From contig JAJEFO010000076.1 of NCBI GenBank assembly GCA_022820365.1, positions 1 through 39,769 of the forward strand: a stretch of 39,769 nt of DNA, written 5' to 3'. This DNA is from Silicimonas sp. Lineage in GTDB: Bacteria > Pseudomonadota > Alphaproteobacteria > Rhodobacterales > Rhodobacteraceae. The position numbers were made by a program, and so were the translations under genes. This document shows positions 1 through 14,786 of the stretch, piece after piece. The notes under the pieces are model-generated. The model made no database searches. It was not told the DNA's origin and was given only the letters and a program-made list of their open reading frames with translations. Numbering within the stretch: position 1 is the first letter of the stretch; each line of letters opens with the position of its first letter.

Positions 1-230
1 CAGTCGACATGCGCGTAGTGGCGCGCCTCCGTCTCGTACTCAACGTGCGCCGTCGCGATCGTGATCCCCCGCGCCTTCTCCTCCGGCGCCGCGTCGATCT
101 GCTCGTAGGCCTGGAACTCCCCGAACTGCTTCGTGATCGCCGCCGTCAGCGTCGTCTTCCCGTGGTCAACGTGCCCGATCGTCCCAACGTTCACGTGCGG
201 CTTCGTGCGGTCAAACTTTTCCTTCGCCAT
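1..230 (-). CDS. tuf: Elongation factor Tu, N-terminal part (cut by window edge)
   Basis: EF-Tu is the cytosolic GTPase that brings aminoacyl-tRNA to the ribosomal A site. About 76 N-terminal codons are visible, starting at the ATG at 228-230. The protein opens [19 protein letters not shown], followed by the P-loop GHVDHGKTT and the switch I element [14 protein letters not shown], which is diagnostic for EF-Tu. The rest lies beyond position 1. It is the last gene seen in the minus-strand str operon, 46 bp after fusA, the classic rpsL-rpsG-fusA-tuf order. Whether this is one of two tuf copies cannot be told from the window. Confidence 0.97.
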   Translation of the reverse strand, partial: MAKEKFDRTKPHVNVGTIGHVDHGKTTLTAAITKQFGEFQAYEQIDAAPEEKARGITIATAHVEYETEARHYAHVD

Positions 231-276
231 AATGGCCTCCTTCTCGTGTGGGGGCAGGTCTCGCGCTGCCCTCCGG

Positions 277-2394
277 TTATGCGTATTTCGCCTGAATCTC
301 TTCCGAAATGTTCTGCGGCACCGCTTCGTAGTGGTCGAACTGCATAGTGAACTGGGCTCGCCCAGAGGACATGGACCGCAGGTTGTTGATGTAGCCGAAC
401 ATGTTCGCCAACGGCACGAACGCGTCGATCGCGATGGCGTTGCCGCGAGGCGCCTGCCCCGAAACCTGACCGCGACGGCTCGTGAGGTCGCCGATGATGC
501 CGCCGGTATATTCCTCGGGAGTGACCACCTCGACCTTCATGATCGGTTCAAGGAGCTTCGCGCCCGCCTTCCTTAGGCCTTCCCGCATTCCCATGCGGGC
601 AGCGATTTCGAATGCCAGAACGGACGAGTCGACGTCGTGGAACTTGCCGTCAACCAGGGCCGCCTTGAAGTCGATGACCGGGAATCCGGCCAGGGGCCCG
701 GAATCCATGACCGACTGAATGCCCTTCTCGACGCCCGGAACATACTCCTTCGGAACCGCGCCGCCGACAATGTGGCTTTCGAACGAATACCCCTCGCCCG
801 ACTTCGTCGGTGTGATGACGAGCTTGACTTCCGCAAACTGTCCGGCACCTCCGGACTGTTTCTTGTGCGTATACGTGTGCTCGACTTCCTGCGAGATCGT
901 CTCGCGATAAGCCACCTGCGGCGCGCCGATATTCGCCTCAACCCTGAATTCGCGCTTCAATCGGTCGATCAGGATGTCGAGATGTAATTCCCCCATGCCC
1001 TTCATGATCGTCTGACCTGACTCGATGTCGGTCTCGACGCGGAAGGATGGATCCTCGGCCGCCAGGCGCGCCAGGCCCTGACTCATCCTTTCCTGGTCGT
1101 TCTTCGTCTTCGGCTCGACCGCGATCTCGATCACCGGGTCGGGGAACATCATGGTTTCCAGCACGACCTGCCTGTTCGCGTCGCAGAGCGTGTCGCCCGT
1201 CGTGGTCTCCTTGAGCCCCGCCAGGGCGATAATGTCGCCCGCGAACGCTTCATCAATTTCTTCCCGGTCATTCGAATGCATCATCATCATCCGGCCGATG
1301 CGTTCCTTCTTGCCCTTGGTCGAATTTGCAACGCTGTCACCCTTCTTGATCACGCCGGAATAGATGCGCGCAAAGGTCAGGGATCCGACAAAGACGTCGT
1401 TCATGATCTTGAACGCAAGGCCGGAAAATGGCTGCACGTCGTCTGCGGTGCGCTCGATATTCCGCGTTTCGGATTCGTCGCCGGGCGCAAAGCCTTTGTA
1501 CGCGGGCACGTCCAGCGGACCCGGCAGATAGTCGATCACCGCGTTCAGCAGCGGCTGAATGCCCTTGTTCTTGAACGCCGAGCCGGCAAGCACCGGGACG
1601 AAGTCCAGCGACAGCGTACCCTTCCGGATCAGCATCCGCAAGGTGTCGACATCCGGCTCTTCGCCTTCAAGATAGGCCATCATCGCGTCGTCATCCTGCT
1701 CGACGGCCAGTTCGATCATCTTCGAGCGCCACTCATCGGCGGCCGCTTGAAGTTCGCTGCGCACCGGCTGGCGGGTCCAGGTCGCGCCCAGATCATCGCC
1801 CTTCCAGGTCCATTCTTCCATCGTGATAAGGTCGACAATGCCCTCATACTTGTCCTCAGCACCGATCGGAATCTGGATCGGCATGGGCTGGGCACCTGTG
1901 CGGTCCTTTATCATGTGAACGCAGACCAGGAAGTCAGCGCCGATCTTGTCCATCTTGTTGACGAAGACGACCCTCGGCACGCTGTACCGGTCAGCCTGAC
2001 GCCACACGGTTTCAGTCTGCGGCTCCACGCCGGCATTCGCGTCCAGAACGCAGACGGCACCATCCAGGACGGCAAGCGAACGCTCGACTTCGATCGTGAA
2101 ATCCACATGCCCGGGCGTGTCGATGATATTGAAACGATGCTTCCTAGTCTGCGCATCAACTCCGGATTCGGTGCGTTCCCAGAACGTGGTCGTGGCCGCC
2201 GACGTGATCGTGATTCCGCGCTCCTGCTCTTGCTCCATCCAGTCCATCGTCGCCGCACCGTCATGGACCTCGCCGATCTTGTGGGACTTGCCGGTGTAGT
2301 AGAGGATGCGCTCCGTACACGTGGTCTTGCCGGCATCAATGTGGGCCATGATGCCGAAATTGCGGTAGCGCTCGAGAGGATATTCGCGGGCCAT
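277..2394 (-). CDS. fusA: Elongation factor G
   Basis: EF-G is the translocase GTPase of the ribosome; it also acts in ribosome recycling with RRF. The protein is 705 residues, about normal for bacterial EF-G. It has the G1 motif AHIDAGKTT (residues 17-25), the switch I motif RGITI, G3 DTPGHVDF (near 90) and G4 NKMD (near 146). Domains II to V follow, including the domain IV stretch with [14 protein letters not shown]. It lies 21 bp downstream of rpsG and 46 bp upstream of tuf in the same direction, so it is almost certainly co-transcribed from the str promoter upstream of rpsL. No truncation or odd residue was noticed. Confidence 0.99.
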   Translation of the reverse strand: MAREYPLERYRNFGIMAHIDAGKTTCTERILYYTGKSHKIGEVHDGAATMDWMEQEQERGITITSAATTTFWERTESGVDAQTRKHRFNIIDTPGHVDFTIEVERSLAVLDGAVCVLDANAGVEPQTETVWRQADRYSVPRVVFVNKMDKIGADFLVCVHMIKDRTGAQPMPIQIPIGAEDKYEGIVDLITMEEWTWKGDDLGATWTRQPVRSELQAAADEWRSKMIELAVEQDDDAMMAYLEGEEPDVDTLRMLIRKGTLSLDFVPVLAGSAFKNKGIQPLLNAVIDYLPGPLDVPAYKGFAPGDESETRNIERTADDVQPFSGLAFKIMNDVFVGSLTFARIYSGVIKKGDSVANSTKGKKERIGRMMMMHSNDREEIDEAFAGDIIALAGLKETTTGDTLCDANRQVVLETMMFPDPVIEIAVEPKTKNDQERMSQGLARLAAEDPSFRVETDIESGQTIMKGMGELHLDILIDRLKREFRVEANIGAPQVAYRETISQEVEHTYTHKKQSGGAGQFAEVKLVITPTKSGEGYSFESHIVGGAVPKEYVPGVEKGIQSVMDSGPLAGFPVIDFKAALVDGKFHDVDSSVLAFEIAARMGMREGLRKAGAKLLEPIMKVEVVTPEEYTGGIIGDLTSRRGQVSGQAPRGNAIAIDAFVPLANMFGYINNLRSMSSGRAQFTMQFDHYEAVPQNISEEIQAKYA

Positions 2395-2415
2395 CTGCCT
2401 GCTCCCTGAAAGAAT

Positions 2416-2901
<486 letters not shown>

Positions 2902-3008
2902 CTATCTGCCTGCGTTCGGCGACGGCACGAATTCGCTTTCAAGCGTCGGCGTGCCGGTGCAGCGCGTCCGTGATGCCTGTCCCGAAGTGGCATATGTTGC
3001 CAGGCGGG

Positions 3009-3380
3009 TCATTTCGGGCGCTTGGCGCCGTATTTCGAGCGGCGTTGCTTGCGGTCCTTGACGCCCTGCGTGTCCAGCACGCCGCGAAGGATGTGGTACC
3101 GGACGCCAGGCAAGTCCTTGACGCGACCGCCGCGGATCAGGACGACACTGTGTTCCTGGAGATTGTGGGCTTCGCCAGGGATGTAGCTGATGACCTCGTA
3201 GCCATTGGTCAGGCGCACCTTGGCGACTTTCCGCATGGCCGAGTTCGGCTTCTTTGGAGTCGTCGTGTAGACGCGCGTGCATACGCCCCGCTTCTGCGGG
3301 CACTGCTCGAGATGCAGCGATTTCGAGCGTTTGATTTTCGGCTGCCGAGGCTTCCGGATCAGCTGCTGGATCGTGGGCAT
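3009..3380 (-). CDS. rpsL: 30S ribosomal protein S12
   Basis: S12 is the decoding-centre protein of the 30S subunit. I chose the ATG at 3378-3380, giving 123 residues starting [20 protein letters not shown], the canonical S12 start and length; the frame stays open to 3659 but the extra N-terminal sequence is not S12-like. The [15 protein letters not shown] loop is present, with both lysines that are classic streptomycin-resistance positions in wild-type form, and the second loop ([13 protein letters not shown]) is also wild type. It is the first gene of the str operon, about 215 nt downstream of a strong promoter at 3603-3631. Confidence 0.98.
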   Translation of the reverse strand: MPTIQQLIRKPRQPKIKRSKSLHLEQCPQKRGVCTRVYTTTPKKPNSAMRKVAKVRLTNGYEVISYIPGEAHNLQEHSVVLIRGGRVKDLPGVRYHILRGVLDTQGVKDRKQRRSKYGAKRPK

Positions 3381-3602
3381 TGCGTCGTATCCCGTCTTTC
3401 GTTTTCGTCCGGCGCTCTCGCCCCGGCTCGTCTTCACATCTATGTCTCTCGCGGCCACGAAACGCCCAAAACCGCGAAGCTCCCGGCCTTTCGAGAGCCT
3501 GCGGCGGGCATCCAGAGGATCGAGGCAAACACGCCCGGATCGTGACCACTTCCGTACTGTTGAAGTCGGCACGCCAAGGGCTGCACCGACCGAGTAGCGC
3601 GG

Positions 3603-3631
3603 CGTATAGAGCGACTCATTTTGCCTGTCAA
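3603..3631 (-). promoter_or_regulatory. Candidate sigma70 promoter of the str operon
   Basis: On the minus strand a perfect -35 TTGACA (3626-3631) is followed after exactly 17 nt by TATACG (3603-3608). This is the best-matching sigma70-type promoter I found in the window. Initiation would fall near 3595, giving a leader of about 215 nt before rpsL. It shows the str genes can be transcribed independently of rpoBC. Confidence 0.6.
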
Positions 3632-3750
3632 CAGGGGCGGCGCACGAAAAGACCTGCAATTGCGAACGGACATCGATTGCCCGTTGCCACGCCCAGGAGC
3701 CGGCGACCTGATCCTTGGCACCGACTGATTTGAACGTCCTCCATCGGCAC

Positions 3751-4010
3751 CCAGCGATGCACTTGATCTACTCCGCAACAAGCGCAACTTCGGCACCCGC
3801 CGCCCGACAACGGCCCAAGTTGCCGCGAATCGTGCATGGCACGATGCCTAACGCGCTGACGTCAATCAGCGCGATGATCCGACCTGGATTTCGTTCCTTC
3901 CCCGCATCGCGACATGCATGCCCGAATCATTGGAACAAAGAAAGAAAAAATGCTTCTTGAGACCATTGCTTGCGAAACCCTGCGTTGGCTGCTTGATCAT
4001 GAAGCAGCCA
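3751..4010 (-). repeat. Copy A of a ~255-bp inverted dispersed element; possible structured RNA
   Basis: The reverse complement of this stretch aligns with 14078-14333. The best core is 3781-3894 against 14199-14312: by hand count about 12 differences in 114 positions with no gap. The outer part is weaker but recognisable, for example CATGATCAAGCA and CTTTGTTCCA are shared. Differences are not concentrated at any codon position, so it is not behaving as coding DNA. An 8-bp hairpin (arms CGCGCTGA / TCAGCGCG on the minus strand, 3852-3873) is perfect here. A second hairpin with CGTG/CACG arms around CCATG lies near 3833-3845. The class of element is not recognised. Confidence 0.75.
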
Positions 4011-4029
4011 GAGCGCGCGTTCAGTGCAA

Positions 4030-4057
4030 GACGGGCTCCGCGGGAACGGAGCCCGTC
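4030..4057 (-). terminator. Stem-loop after rpoC, terminator-like
   Basis: A perfect 10-bp GC-rich stem (arms GACGGGCTCC and GGAGCCCGTC) with an 8-nt loop begins 18 nt after the rpoC stop codon. On the minus strand it is followed only by TTGCAC, so the U-tract is poor. It is most likely an intrinsic terminator or a 3'-end stabilising hairpin for rpoBC mRNA. Confidence 0.6.
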
Positions 4058-4075
4058 TCCCTCGTTCGGGCCGAG

Positions 4076-8320
<4,245 letters not shown>

Positions 8321-8394
8321 CTAAAGGCTGACCGTGGAGTCCGGAGCGGCGCCAAACGAGGCGCGTCCGCAGCGAATTCTGCTGCAGAGGTTCC

Positions 8395-11300
8395 TCACCC
8401 GTCCTCCTCCACGGTTTCCCTGAGTTCCATGTTCAGTCCGAGGCCGCGAACTTCCTTCACGAGCACGTTGAAGCTCTCGGGCACGCCGGCCTCGAAATTG
8501 TCTTCGCCCTTGACGATCGACTCGTAGACCTTGGTCCGGCCTGCCACGTCGTCCGACTTGACGGTGAGCATCTCCTGAAGCGTGTAAGCGGCTCCAAACG
8601 CCTCCAGTGCCCACACCTCCATTTCGCCGAAGCGCTGCCCGCCGAACTGGGCCTTGCCACCCAGGGGCTGCTGCGTGACGAGGCTGTATGGACCCGTTGA
8701 CCGCGCGTGAATCTTGTCGTCCACGAGGTGGTGCAGCTTCAAGAGATACTTGATGCCCACAGTCACGGGCCGCGCGAACTTCTCGCCGGTCCGGCCATCG
8801 TATAGTTCTGACTGGCCGCTTTCGGAGAACCCGGCCCGCACCAGCGCATCGTTGACATCGGCCTCCTTCGCGCCGTCAAACACCGGCGTGGCAATGGGCA
8901 CACCCCGGGTCGCGTTCTCGGCAACCTGGATCAGGCCTTCTTCACCCAGATCCTTTATGCCTTCGCTGAAGACATCGTCGCCGTAGGCAAATTTCATCGC
9001 GTCCCGGACAGGCTTCATGTTGCCCTTGCGACGATATTCCTGAAGCGCATCGTCAATCTGGATGCCAAGGCCGCGAGAAGCCCATCCCATGTGGGTTTCC
9101 AGGATCTGTCCCACGTTCATCCGCGACGGCACGCCAAGCGGGTTCAGCACGAAGTCGACCGGCGTGCCATCCGCAAGGAACGGCATGTCCTCCATCGGGA
9201 CCACCTTCGAGATCACGCCCTTGTTGCCGTGGCGGCCGGCGACCTTGTCGCCCGGCTGCAGCTTGCGCTTCACGGCGACGAAGACCTTGACCATCTTCAT
9301 CACGCCAGGCGGCAAGTCGTCACCGCGCCTAACCTTTTCGACCTTGTCCTCGAATCTGTGCTCGAGAGCGGCCTTCTGGGAATCGAACTGCGCGTTCAGC
9401 GCCTCGATCGCTTTCGCGACCTTTTCGTTGCCGATCGCAAGTTGCCACCATTGCCCTCGCGACAGCTCCGCAAGCAGGTCTTCGGTGATCTTCGACTTGG
9501 GATTGACGCCTTTCGGGCCCCTGACCGCAATCTTGCCAAGGATCATCTCCTTGAGACGCGCGTAGGTGTTGCGTTCAAGAATCGCGAGCTCGTCGTCCCG
9601 GTCGCGGGCAAGCCGCTCGACTTCCTCGCGCTCGATCTGCAGCGCCCGCTCGTCCTTCTCGACTCCGTGGCGGTTGAAGACCCGCACTTCGACGACGGTC
9701 CCGAAGTCGCCCGGCGGCAGCCGCAGTGACGTGTCACGAACATCGGACGCCTTTTCCCCGAAGATGGCGCGCAAGAGTTTCTCTTCCGGCGTCATCGGGC
9801 TTTCGCCCTTGGGCGTGATCTTGCCCACCAGGATGTCTCCGGAGCCGACCTCTGCGCCGATGTAGACGATGCCGGCCTCATCGAGGTTGCGAAGCGCCTC
9901 TTCGCCGACATTCGGAATGTCGCGGGTGATTTCCTCCGGGCCGAGCTTGGTGTCCCGGGCGGAGACCTCGAATTCCTCGATGTGCACGGAGGTAAAGACA
10001 TCGTCGCGCACGATCCGCTCGGAAATCAGGATCGAGTCTTCGTAATTGTAGCCGTTCCACGGCATGAAGGCGACGACCACGTTCTTGCCGAGCGCAAGTT
10101 CGCCGAGTTCGGTCGATGGTCCGTCGGCAATAACTTCGCCCTTGGCGACGCCGTCTCCGACCTTCACCAGCGGACGCTGGTTGATGCACGTGTTCTGATT
10201 CGACCGCTGAAACTTCCGCAGGCGGTAGATGTCGACGCCGGGATCCCCCGGCTCCAGTTCCTCGGTGGCGCGAACGACGATCCGCTGCGCATCAACCTGG
10301 TCGATGACGCCCGCGCGCCTAGCCATGATGGCAGCACCCGAATCACGTGCCACGACCTCCTCGATGCCGGTGCCGACGAGAGGCGCTTCCGCCTGAAGGA
10401 GCGGCACGGCCTGTCGCTGCATGTTCGATCCCATGAGCGCCCGGTTCGCATCGTCGTTCTCGAGAAACGGGATCAGCGAGGCGGCGACCGACACCAGCTG
10501 CTTTGGAGAGACGTCGATCTGGTCCACCTGCTCGGTCGGAGTCAGGCTGTACTCGCCGGCACGCCGAGTGTTCACCATCTCGTTCTCGAACCTGCCCTTG
10601 CTGTCGAGCTTGGCATTGGCCTGCGCCACGACGTGCCGCATTTCCTCGGTGGCCGACATGTACGTGACCTCGTCTGTCACCTGGCCGTTCTTGACCTTGC
10701 GGTACGGCGTCTCGATGAATCCGTACTTGTTCACGCGCGCGAATGTCGCGAGCGAGTTGATCAGGCCGATGTTCGGGCCTTCCGGCGTTTCGATGGGACA
10801 CATCCGGCCGTAGTGGGTCGGATGGACATCGCGCACTTCGAAACCTGCGCGTTCGCGGGTCAGGCCTCCCGGCCCCAGCGCCGACAGGCGCCGCTTGTGC
10901 GTGACCTCGGAGAGCGGGTTCGTCTGGTCCATGAACTGCGACAGCTGCGAAGACCCGAAGAATTCGCGCACTGCCGCCGCCGCGGGTTTCGCGTTGATCA
11001 GGTCCTGCGGCATGACGGTGTCGATCTCGACGCTGCTCATGCGCTCCCGGATCGCGCGTTCCATCCTGAGCAGGCCCACGCGGTACTGGTTTTCCATCAA
11101 TTCGCCGACCGAACGGACGCGGCGGTTGCCGAGATGGTCGATATCGTCAATCTCGCCCTTACCGTCCCGCAGTTCGACAAGAGCCTTGACGCAAGCCACG
11201 ATGTCTTCCGCGCGGAGCGTGCGCACCGTGTCCTCGGCATCGAGATCAAGGCGCATGTTCATCTTCACGCGGCCGACGGCCGAAAGATCATAGCGCTCCT

Positions 11301-12534
11301 TGTCGATGAATAGCGTGTCGAAGAGTGCGCTGGCGGCGTCCACGGTCGGAGGCTCTCCCGGGCGCATGACGCGATAGATGTCCATGAGCGCGGTGTCCCG
11401 GTTCATGTTCTTGTCCGCCGCCATGGTGTTGCGGATGTAGGGGCCTACCGTGACGTTATCGATGTCGAGAACCGGGACTTCGGTGATTCCGGCATCCATC
11501 AGTTCCTTCAGCGTGCCGCCCGTGGCTTCGCCATCCTTGTCAACCTCCCAGGTCAGTTCGTCCCCGGCCTCGACGTAGATCGCGCCGGTCTCCTCGTTGA
11601 TGATGTCCTTGGCGGCGAAGCGGCCGATGATCTGGTCGAACGGCATCAGAAGGTCCGTGATCTTGCCCTCGTCGATGATCTTCTTGACGGTTCGTGGCGT
11701 GACCTTTTCGCCCGCCTTGGCGAAGGTCCGGCCGGTCTTGGCATCGACGAGATTGAAAGCCGGTCGCGTGCCACGCACGCGCTCGGGGAAAAACGTGGTC
11801 ACCCAGCCCTTGTTTTTCCGGTACTTGAACTCGACCGTGTCATAGTAGGCATCCATGATGCCTTCCTGATCCATGCCGAGCGAATAGAGCAGGGTCGTCA
11901 CCGGAAGCTTCCGGCGACGATCGATGCGGGCATGAACGATGTCCTTGGCGTCGAATTCGAAATCGAGCCAGGAGCCGCGATAGGGAATGATCCGGCAAGC
12001 AAAGAGCAGCTTGCCGCTGGCGTGGGTCTTGCCCTTGTCATGGTCGAAGAAGACGCCAGGCGAGCGGTGCATCTGGGAAACGATCACGCGCTCGGTGCCG
12101 TTTACGACGAATGTTCCGTTCGAGGTCATCAGCGGCATGTCGCCCATGTAGACGACCTGCTCCTTGATGTCCTTGACCGACTTGGCGCCGGTATCCTCGT
12201 CCGCATCGAACACGATGAGACGAAGCGTCACCTTGAGCTGCGCCGAGTAGGTCATGTCGCGCTGCTGGCACTCTTCGACATCGTATTTCGGCTCTTCCAG
12301 TTCATAGTCGACGAACTGCAGTTCGGCGGTTTCGCCGAAATCCTTGATCGGGAAGACCGACTGGAAGACGCCCTTTATGCCTTCGCCGTCCATCGGTTCG
12401 GACTGGTCACCCGAGTTCAGGAACAGGTCGTATGAGGATTTCTGAACCTCGATGAGGTTCGGCATTTCCAGAACTTCGCGGATCTTGCCAAAATACTTGC
12501 GGAAACGCTTTTGGCCAATAAACGTCGTTGCCAT
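8395..12534 (-). CDS. rpoB: DNA-directed RNA polymerase subunit beta
   Basis: Second catalytic subunit of RNA polymerase. It has 1379 residues, typical of Rhodobacterales, and starts [20 protein letters not shown]. The rifampicin-binding region ([31 protein letters not shown]) carries the sensitive-type Asp, His and Ser. The C-terminal part has the conserved [20 protein letters not shown] and the beta-flap segments. The start at 12534 has a GGAG ribosome site about 10 nt upstream. Unusually, its 5' neighbour is not rplL: about 600 bp of non-coding DNA containing a 26-bp perfect palindrome separates it from ppk2. It therefore probably has its own leader and possibly its own promoter. Confidence 0.99.
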   Translation of the reverse strand: MATTFIGQKRFRKYFGKIREVLEMPNLIEVQKSSYDLFLNSGDQSEPMDGEGIKGVFQSVFPIKDFGETAELQFVDYELEEPKYDVEECQQRDMTYSAQLKVTLRLIVFDADEDTGAKSVKDIKEQVVYMGDMPLMTSNGTFVVNGTERVIVSQMHRSPGVFFDHDKGKTHASGKLLFACRIIPYRGSWLDFEFDAKDIVHARIDRRRKLPVTTLLYSLGMDQEGIMDAYYDTVEFKYRKNKGWVTTFFPERVRGTRPAFNLVDAKTGRTFAKAGEKVTPRTVKKIIDEGKITDLLMPFDQIIGRFAAKDIINEETGAIYVEAGDELTWEVDKDGEATGGTLKELMDAGITEVPVLDIDNVTVGPYIRNTMAADKNMNRDTALMDIYRVMRPGEPPTVDAASALFDTLFIDKERYDLSAVGRVKMNMRLDLDAEDTVRTLRAEDIVACVKALVELRDGKGEIDDIDHLGNRRVRSVGELMENQYRVGLLRMERAIRERMSSVEIDTVMPQDLINAKPAAAAVREFFGSSQLSQFMDQTNPLSEVTHKRRLSALGPGGLTRERAGFEVRDVHPTHYGRMCPIETPEGPNIGLINSLATFARVNKYGFIETPYRKVKNGQVTDEVTYMSATEEMRHVVAQANAKLDSKGRFENEMVNTRRAGEYSLTPTEQVDQIDVSPKQLVSVAASLIPFLENDDANRALMGSNMQRQAVPLLQAEAPLVGTGIEEVVARDSGAAIMARRAGVIDQVDAQRIVVRATEELEPGDPGVDIYRLRKFQRSNQNTCINQRPLVKVGDGVAKGEVIADGPSTELGELALGKNVVVAFMPWNGYNYEDSILISERIVRDDVFTSVHIEEFEVSARDTKLGPEEITRDIPNVGEEALRNLDEAGIVYIGAEVGSGDILVGKITPKGESPMTPEEKLLRAIFGEKASDVRDTSLRLPPGDFGTVVEVRVFNRHGVEKDERALQIEREEVERLARDRDDELAILERNTYARLKEMILGKIAVRGPKGVNPKSKITEDLLAELSRGQWWQLAIGNEKVAKAIEALNAQFDSQKAALEHRFEDKVEKVRRGDDLPPGVMKMVKVFVAVKRKLQPGDKVAGRHGNKGVISKVVPMEDMPFLADGTPVDFVLNPLGVPSRMNVGQILETHMGWASRGLGIQIDDALQEYRRKGNMKPVRDAMKFAYGDDVFSEGIKDLGEEGLIQVAENATRGVPIATPVFDGAKEADVNDALVRAGFSESGQSELYDGRTGEKFARPVTVGIKYLLKLHHLVDDKIHARSTGPYSLVTQQPLGGKAQFGGQRFGEMEVWALEAFGAAYTLQEMLTVKSDDVAGRTKVYESIVKGEDNFEAGVPESFNVLVKEVRGLGLNMELRETVEEDG

Positions 12535-13136
12535 GGATGATGGATCTCCGGTTCAATCATGGGAGCGAGACCAGTTGGGCGCCGCCTCGCACCTGATTTG
12601 GATAGTTCCGTTTCCATACCTGAGAAGCCTCCCACGGCTCCTCGCCCGAAACAGCAGACTACCCCATCAAAGCAGGATGCATCCTGCTTTGAGAGGGTGG
12701 TCAATCTTGAACTTTGTTGACGTAGTGCCTGTTCATCGAATCACGTCGCCGCCTCCCTATCAACCGAAGCGCCTTCTTTCAACTGATTCTTCGTTGCAAG
12801 ACGAATGAAATTTGCCCCAGGGAAGTTCTGACGCTCCGCCGCCGGAAGTCTCCCGAAGAAGGCGTGACGGGTTCCCAATCCATGAGTTTCCATGTCGGTG
12901 AAGGAGCAGGGAAGGACGTGCGGTCACTGCCTGTCCGCGCGGACGGAGCACGGAAGGCCGCCATCAGGTCGCGGAGCAGAGAAGCAGGCCGACAGCGGGC
13001 GCCTGGATGCCGAACAAATGGAAAGCTCCGCCGTCCGCCGGAACCCGTGCCATGGCGGGTGGAGCTACACCCTCGCCACGGACGCAAAGCGACTGCCCTT
13101 GGCGAGAGTCCTGACGGCCGATTCGAGATGGTCCCG
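12535..13136. other. rpoB upstream region, no gene
   Basis: 602 bp between the ppk2 stop and the rpoB start. The only clear structure is the perfect palindrome at 12667-12692 and a weak stem around the ppk2 stop. The overlapping open frames are Arg/Pro/Ser-rich and resemble nothing, so I treat the region as a leader and promoter region for rpoBC. I did not find a convincing -35/-10 pair; a TTGACC lies just upstream of the palindrome on the minus strand but lacks a good -10. Confidence 0.6.
12667..12692. promoter_or_regulatory. 26-bp perfect palindrome in the rpoB leader region
   Basis: The left arm TCAAAGCAGGATG is followed immediately by its exact reverse complement. It lies 133-158 bp upstream of the rpoB start. 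There is no U-tract on either side, so a simple intrinsic terminator is unlikely. As RNA it could fold into a hairpin (with a few bases opened as loop) that acts as a processing or attenuation site; as DNA it is a symmetric protein-binding site. In E. coli the rplL-rpoB spacer carries an RNase III-processed hairpin and an attenuator. Confidence 0.55.
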
Positions 13137-13141
13137 TCAGG
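13110..13141 (-). terminator. Weak stem-loop overlapping the ppk2 stop codon
   Basis: An 8-bp inverted repeat (CCTGACGG / CCGTCAGG) with a 16-nt loop straddles the ppk2 stop codon. There is no U-tract, so it is at best a weak terminator or an mRNA 3'-end structure. Confidence 0.25.
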
Positions 13142-14027
13142 GATACGTCGTCGGCACGAGTGTCTGTTCGGAGAATGGTGGCCGGACATAGGCACCGGCA
13201 TCCTCTCGCCTGGGAAGCTCGATCGATTCCGGTGTCAGATCCTCGTAATCCACCATGCTTAGGAGATGGCTGATGCAATTCAGTCGCGCGTGCTTCTTCA
13301 CGTCCGCATCCACGACGTACCAGGGCGCCTGCTTGATGTCCGTGTGCGCGAACATCTCGTCCTTGGCCTTTGAATAGGCAACCCAACGCCGCCGCGATTC
13401 GAGGTCCATCGGGCTCAGTTTCCAGCGCTTGTGACTCTGATGAAGGCGTGCCTGAAACCTCTTCTCCTGCTCCTCGTCCGAGACGGAGAACCAGTACTTG
13501 ATCAGCCTTATGCCGGAACGCACCAGCATGCGTTCGAACTCCGGGCAGGAGCGCATGAAATCGCGATATTCGTCATCGGTGCAGAAATCCATGACCCTTT
13601 CGACGCCTGCCCGGTTGTACCAGCTCCGGTCGAACATAACCATCTCGCCGGCGGCGGGAAGGTGCGGCACGTAGCGCTGAAAATACCATTGGGTCCGCTC
13701 GCGCTCCGTTGGTGCGGGCAGCGCGACTACCCGGCAAATGCGGGGGCTCAGGTGCTGCGTGATCCGTTTGATGACCCCGCCCTTTCCGGCCGCGTCCCTG
13801 CCTTCGAATATGACCACGACCTTGAGCTTCTCGTGCTTGATCCACTCAACCATCTTCACGAGTTCGAGCTGCAGCCGGAACAGCTCGCTTTCGTAATGCT
13901 TGTTACTTATCTTTTTCGGGTTGTCTTCGCGCTGGCCATTCTCGGAACCGGAATTTGCCAAGCCGCCGTTTCCGGTGTCAGTCATGGTCGTGTTCCCGCC
14001 TCTTGCGATCTTCAAGCTGCTAGTCAT
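13137..14027 (-). CDS. ppk2: Polyphosphate kinase 2 (PPK2 family)
   Basis: PPK2 enzymes transfer phosphate between inorganic polyphosphate and nucleoside di- or monophosphates; the single-domain enzymes near 300 residues usually make GTP or ATP from GDP/ADP. The protein has 296 residues. The Walker A motif is FEGRDAAGKGG near residue 73, the Walker B-like segment is FDRSWYNRAGVERV, and the lid region contains QRYVPHLPAAGEM. The long start (14027) gives MTSSLKIARGG; an internal ATG at 13985 (MTDTGNGG) has AAGAGG upstream and is a good alternative. The first 40 or so residues are low complexity and not part of the family. It sits between rplL and rpoB, separated from both by long spacers and a terminator, so it is probably an independent unit. 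Nucleotide preference cannot be read from sequence alone. Confidence 0.93.
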   Translation of the reverse strand: MTSSLKIARGGNTTMTDTGNGGLANSGSENGQREDNPKKISNKHYESELFRLQLELVKMVEWIKHEKLKVVVIFEGRDAAGKGGVIKRITQHLSPRICRVVALPAPTERERTQWYFQRYVPHLPAAGEMVMFDRSWYNRAGVERVMDFCTDDEYRDFMRSCPEFERMLVRSGIRLIKYWFSVSDEEQEKRFQARLHQSHKRWKLSPMDLESRRRWVAYSKAKDEMFAHTDIKQAPWYVVDADVKKHARLNCISHLLSMVDYEDLTPESIELPRREDAGAYVRPPFSEQTLVPTTYP

Positions 14028-14077
14028 CTGATTATGTAGCTTGAACGTAGCGACTAGTCTACTTCCAATGCAATGAG

Positions 14078-14333
14078 CTCGGCTGCATCATGATCAAGCA
14101 ACCAACTCAGCATTTCACAAACAAGAAGATGACAAGATCGTTAATTCTTGCTTTGTTCCATGATCCAGGCATGCATGTAGCGGCATGTCGGGGAAAGGAC
14201 GAAATCCAAGTCGGACCATCGCGCTGATTGACGTTGGCGTGTCAGGCTTCGTGCCATGCACGTTTCACGGCAAGGTGGGCCGTTGTCGGGCGGCGGGTGC
14301 GGAAGTTGCGCTCGTTGCGGAATGAATCAAGTG
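14078..14333 (+). repeat. Copy B of the ~255-bp inverted dispersed element; possible structured RNA
   Basis: This is the partner of 3751-4010, in opposite orientation. The equivalent of the 8-bp hairpin is at 14220-14241: the left arm CGCGCTGA and loop are identical to copy A, while the right arm changed at three places (TCAGCGCG to TTGGCGTG). All three changes convert Watson-Crick pairs into G-U wobbles on this strand, so the helix survives as RNA in this orientation only. It begins about 50 bp from the divergent ppk2 start and points toward the rplL terminator. Confidence 0.75.
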
Positions 14334-14760
14334 ACGTCCACGCCTCTAGGCAAGCCCGGAATCAGTCCTTTCGGGCGGTGTCCGGGATTCCTGGCCCGGG
14401 CATTCCACATCTCTTCCCGCGGCCATTTCAGTCGTTCATTCCGGACTTTCGGGACATGCGGGGAGCAAAGGTCTGACCATACTGCCATTGCCGGCACATC
14501 AATCGACATTCTCCGAACCCTGGCGGTCGCGGCAACGGCTGCATTCGCGTCGGTGCCTTCACGGGCGCAACCATCAATCTGAGTGAAGGTGTCGGTCGAT
14601 GATCGATCCGCCTGATCGCGGGACAGGAAAGGGAACTCAGCGCCTGGTCGCCAAACCGGTCGACCTAGACAATCTGCACCGCCTGGCGCGGCGCCACGCA
14701 CCGGACAATCGCGCCGTCCTCGACGTCTTCGAAGTCCGACGCAATGCGCTCGCAGAAACG

Positions 14761-14786
14761 GGCCGGCCGGTTCTGACCGGCCGGCC
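14761..14786 (-). terminator. Intrinsic terminator of rplJL
   Basis: An 11-bp, very GC-rich stem (arm GGCCGGCCGGT) with a 4-nt loop lies 8 nt after the rplL stop codon. On the minus strand it is followed by CGTTTCTG, a modest U-tract. It should end rplJL transcripts before ppk2 and rpoB. Confidence 0.8.

Larger units (their letters stand above)
3381..4075. other. rpoC-rpsL intergenic region, no gene
   Basis: This 695-bp stretch holds, reading down the minus strand from rpoC, a stem-loop (4030-4057), copy A of the inverted repeat element (3751-4010), the str promoter (3603-3631) and the rpsL leader. Short open frames cross it but none has a ribosome site, a family resemblance or codon usage like its neighbours. 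Confidence 0.7.

Noticed and set aside
1276-2409. 377-codon plus-strand frame across fusA
   Set aside because: It is the complement of fusA; the translation is His/Arg/Asp-rich and resembles nothing, a usual shadow in GC-rich DNA.
14252-14338. Inverted element read as protein (MHVSRQGGPLSGGG and its copy-A counterpart)
   Set aside because: Differences between the copies fall at first, second and third codon positions alike, including several non-conservative changes, so coding is unlikely.
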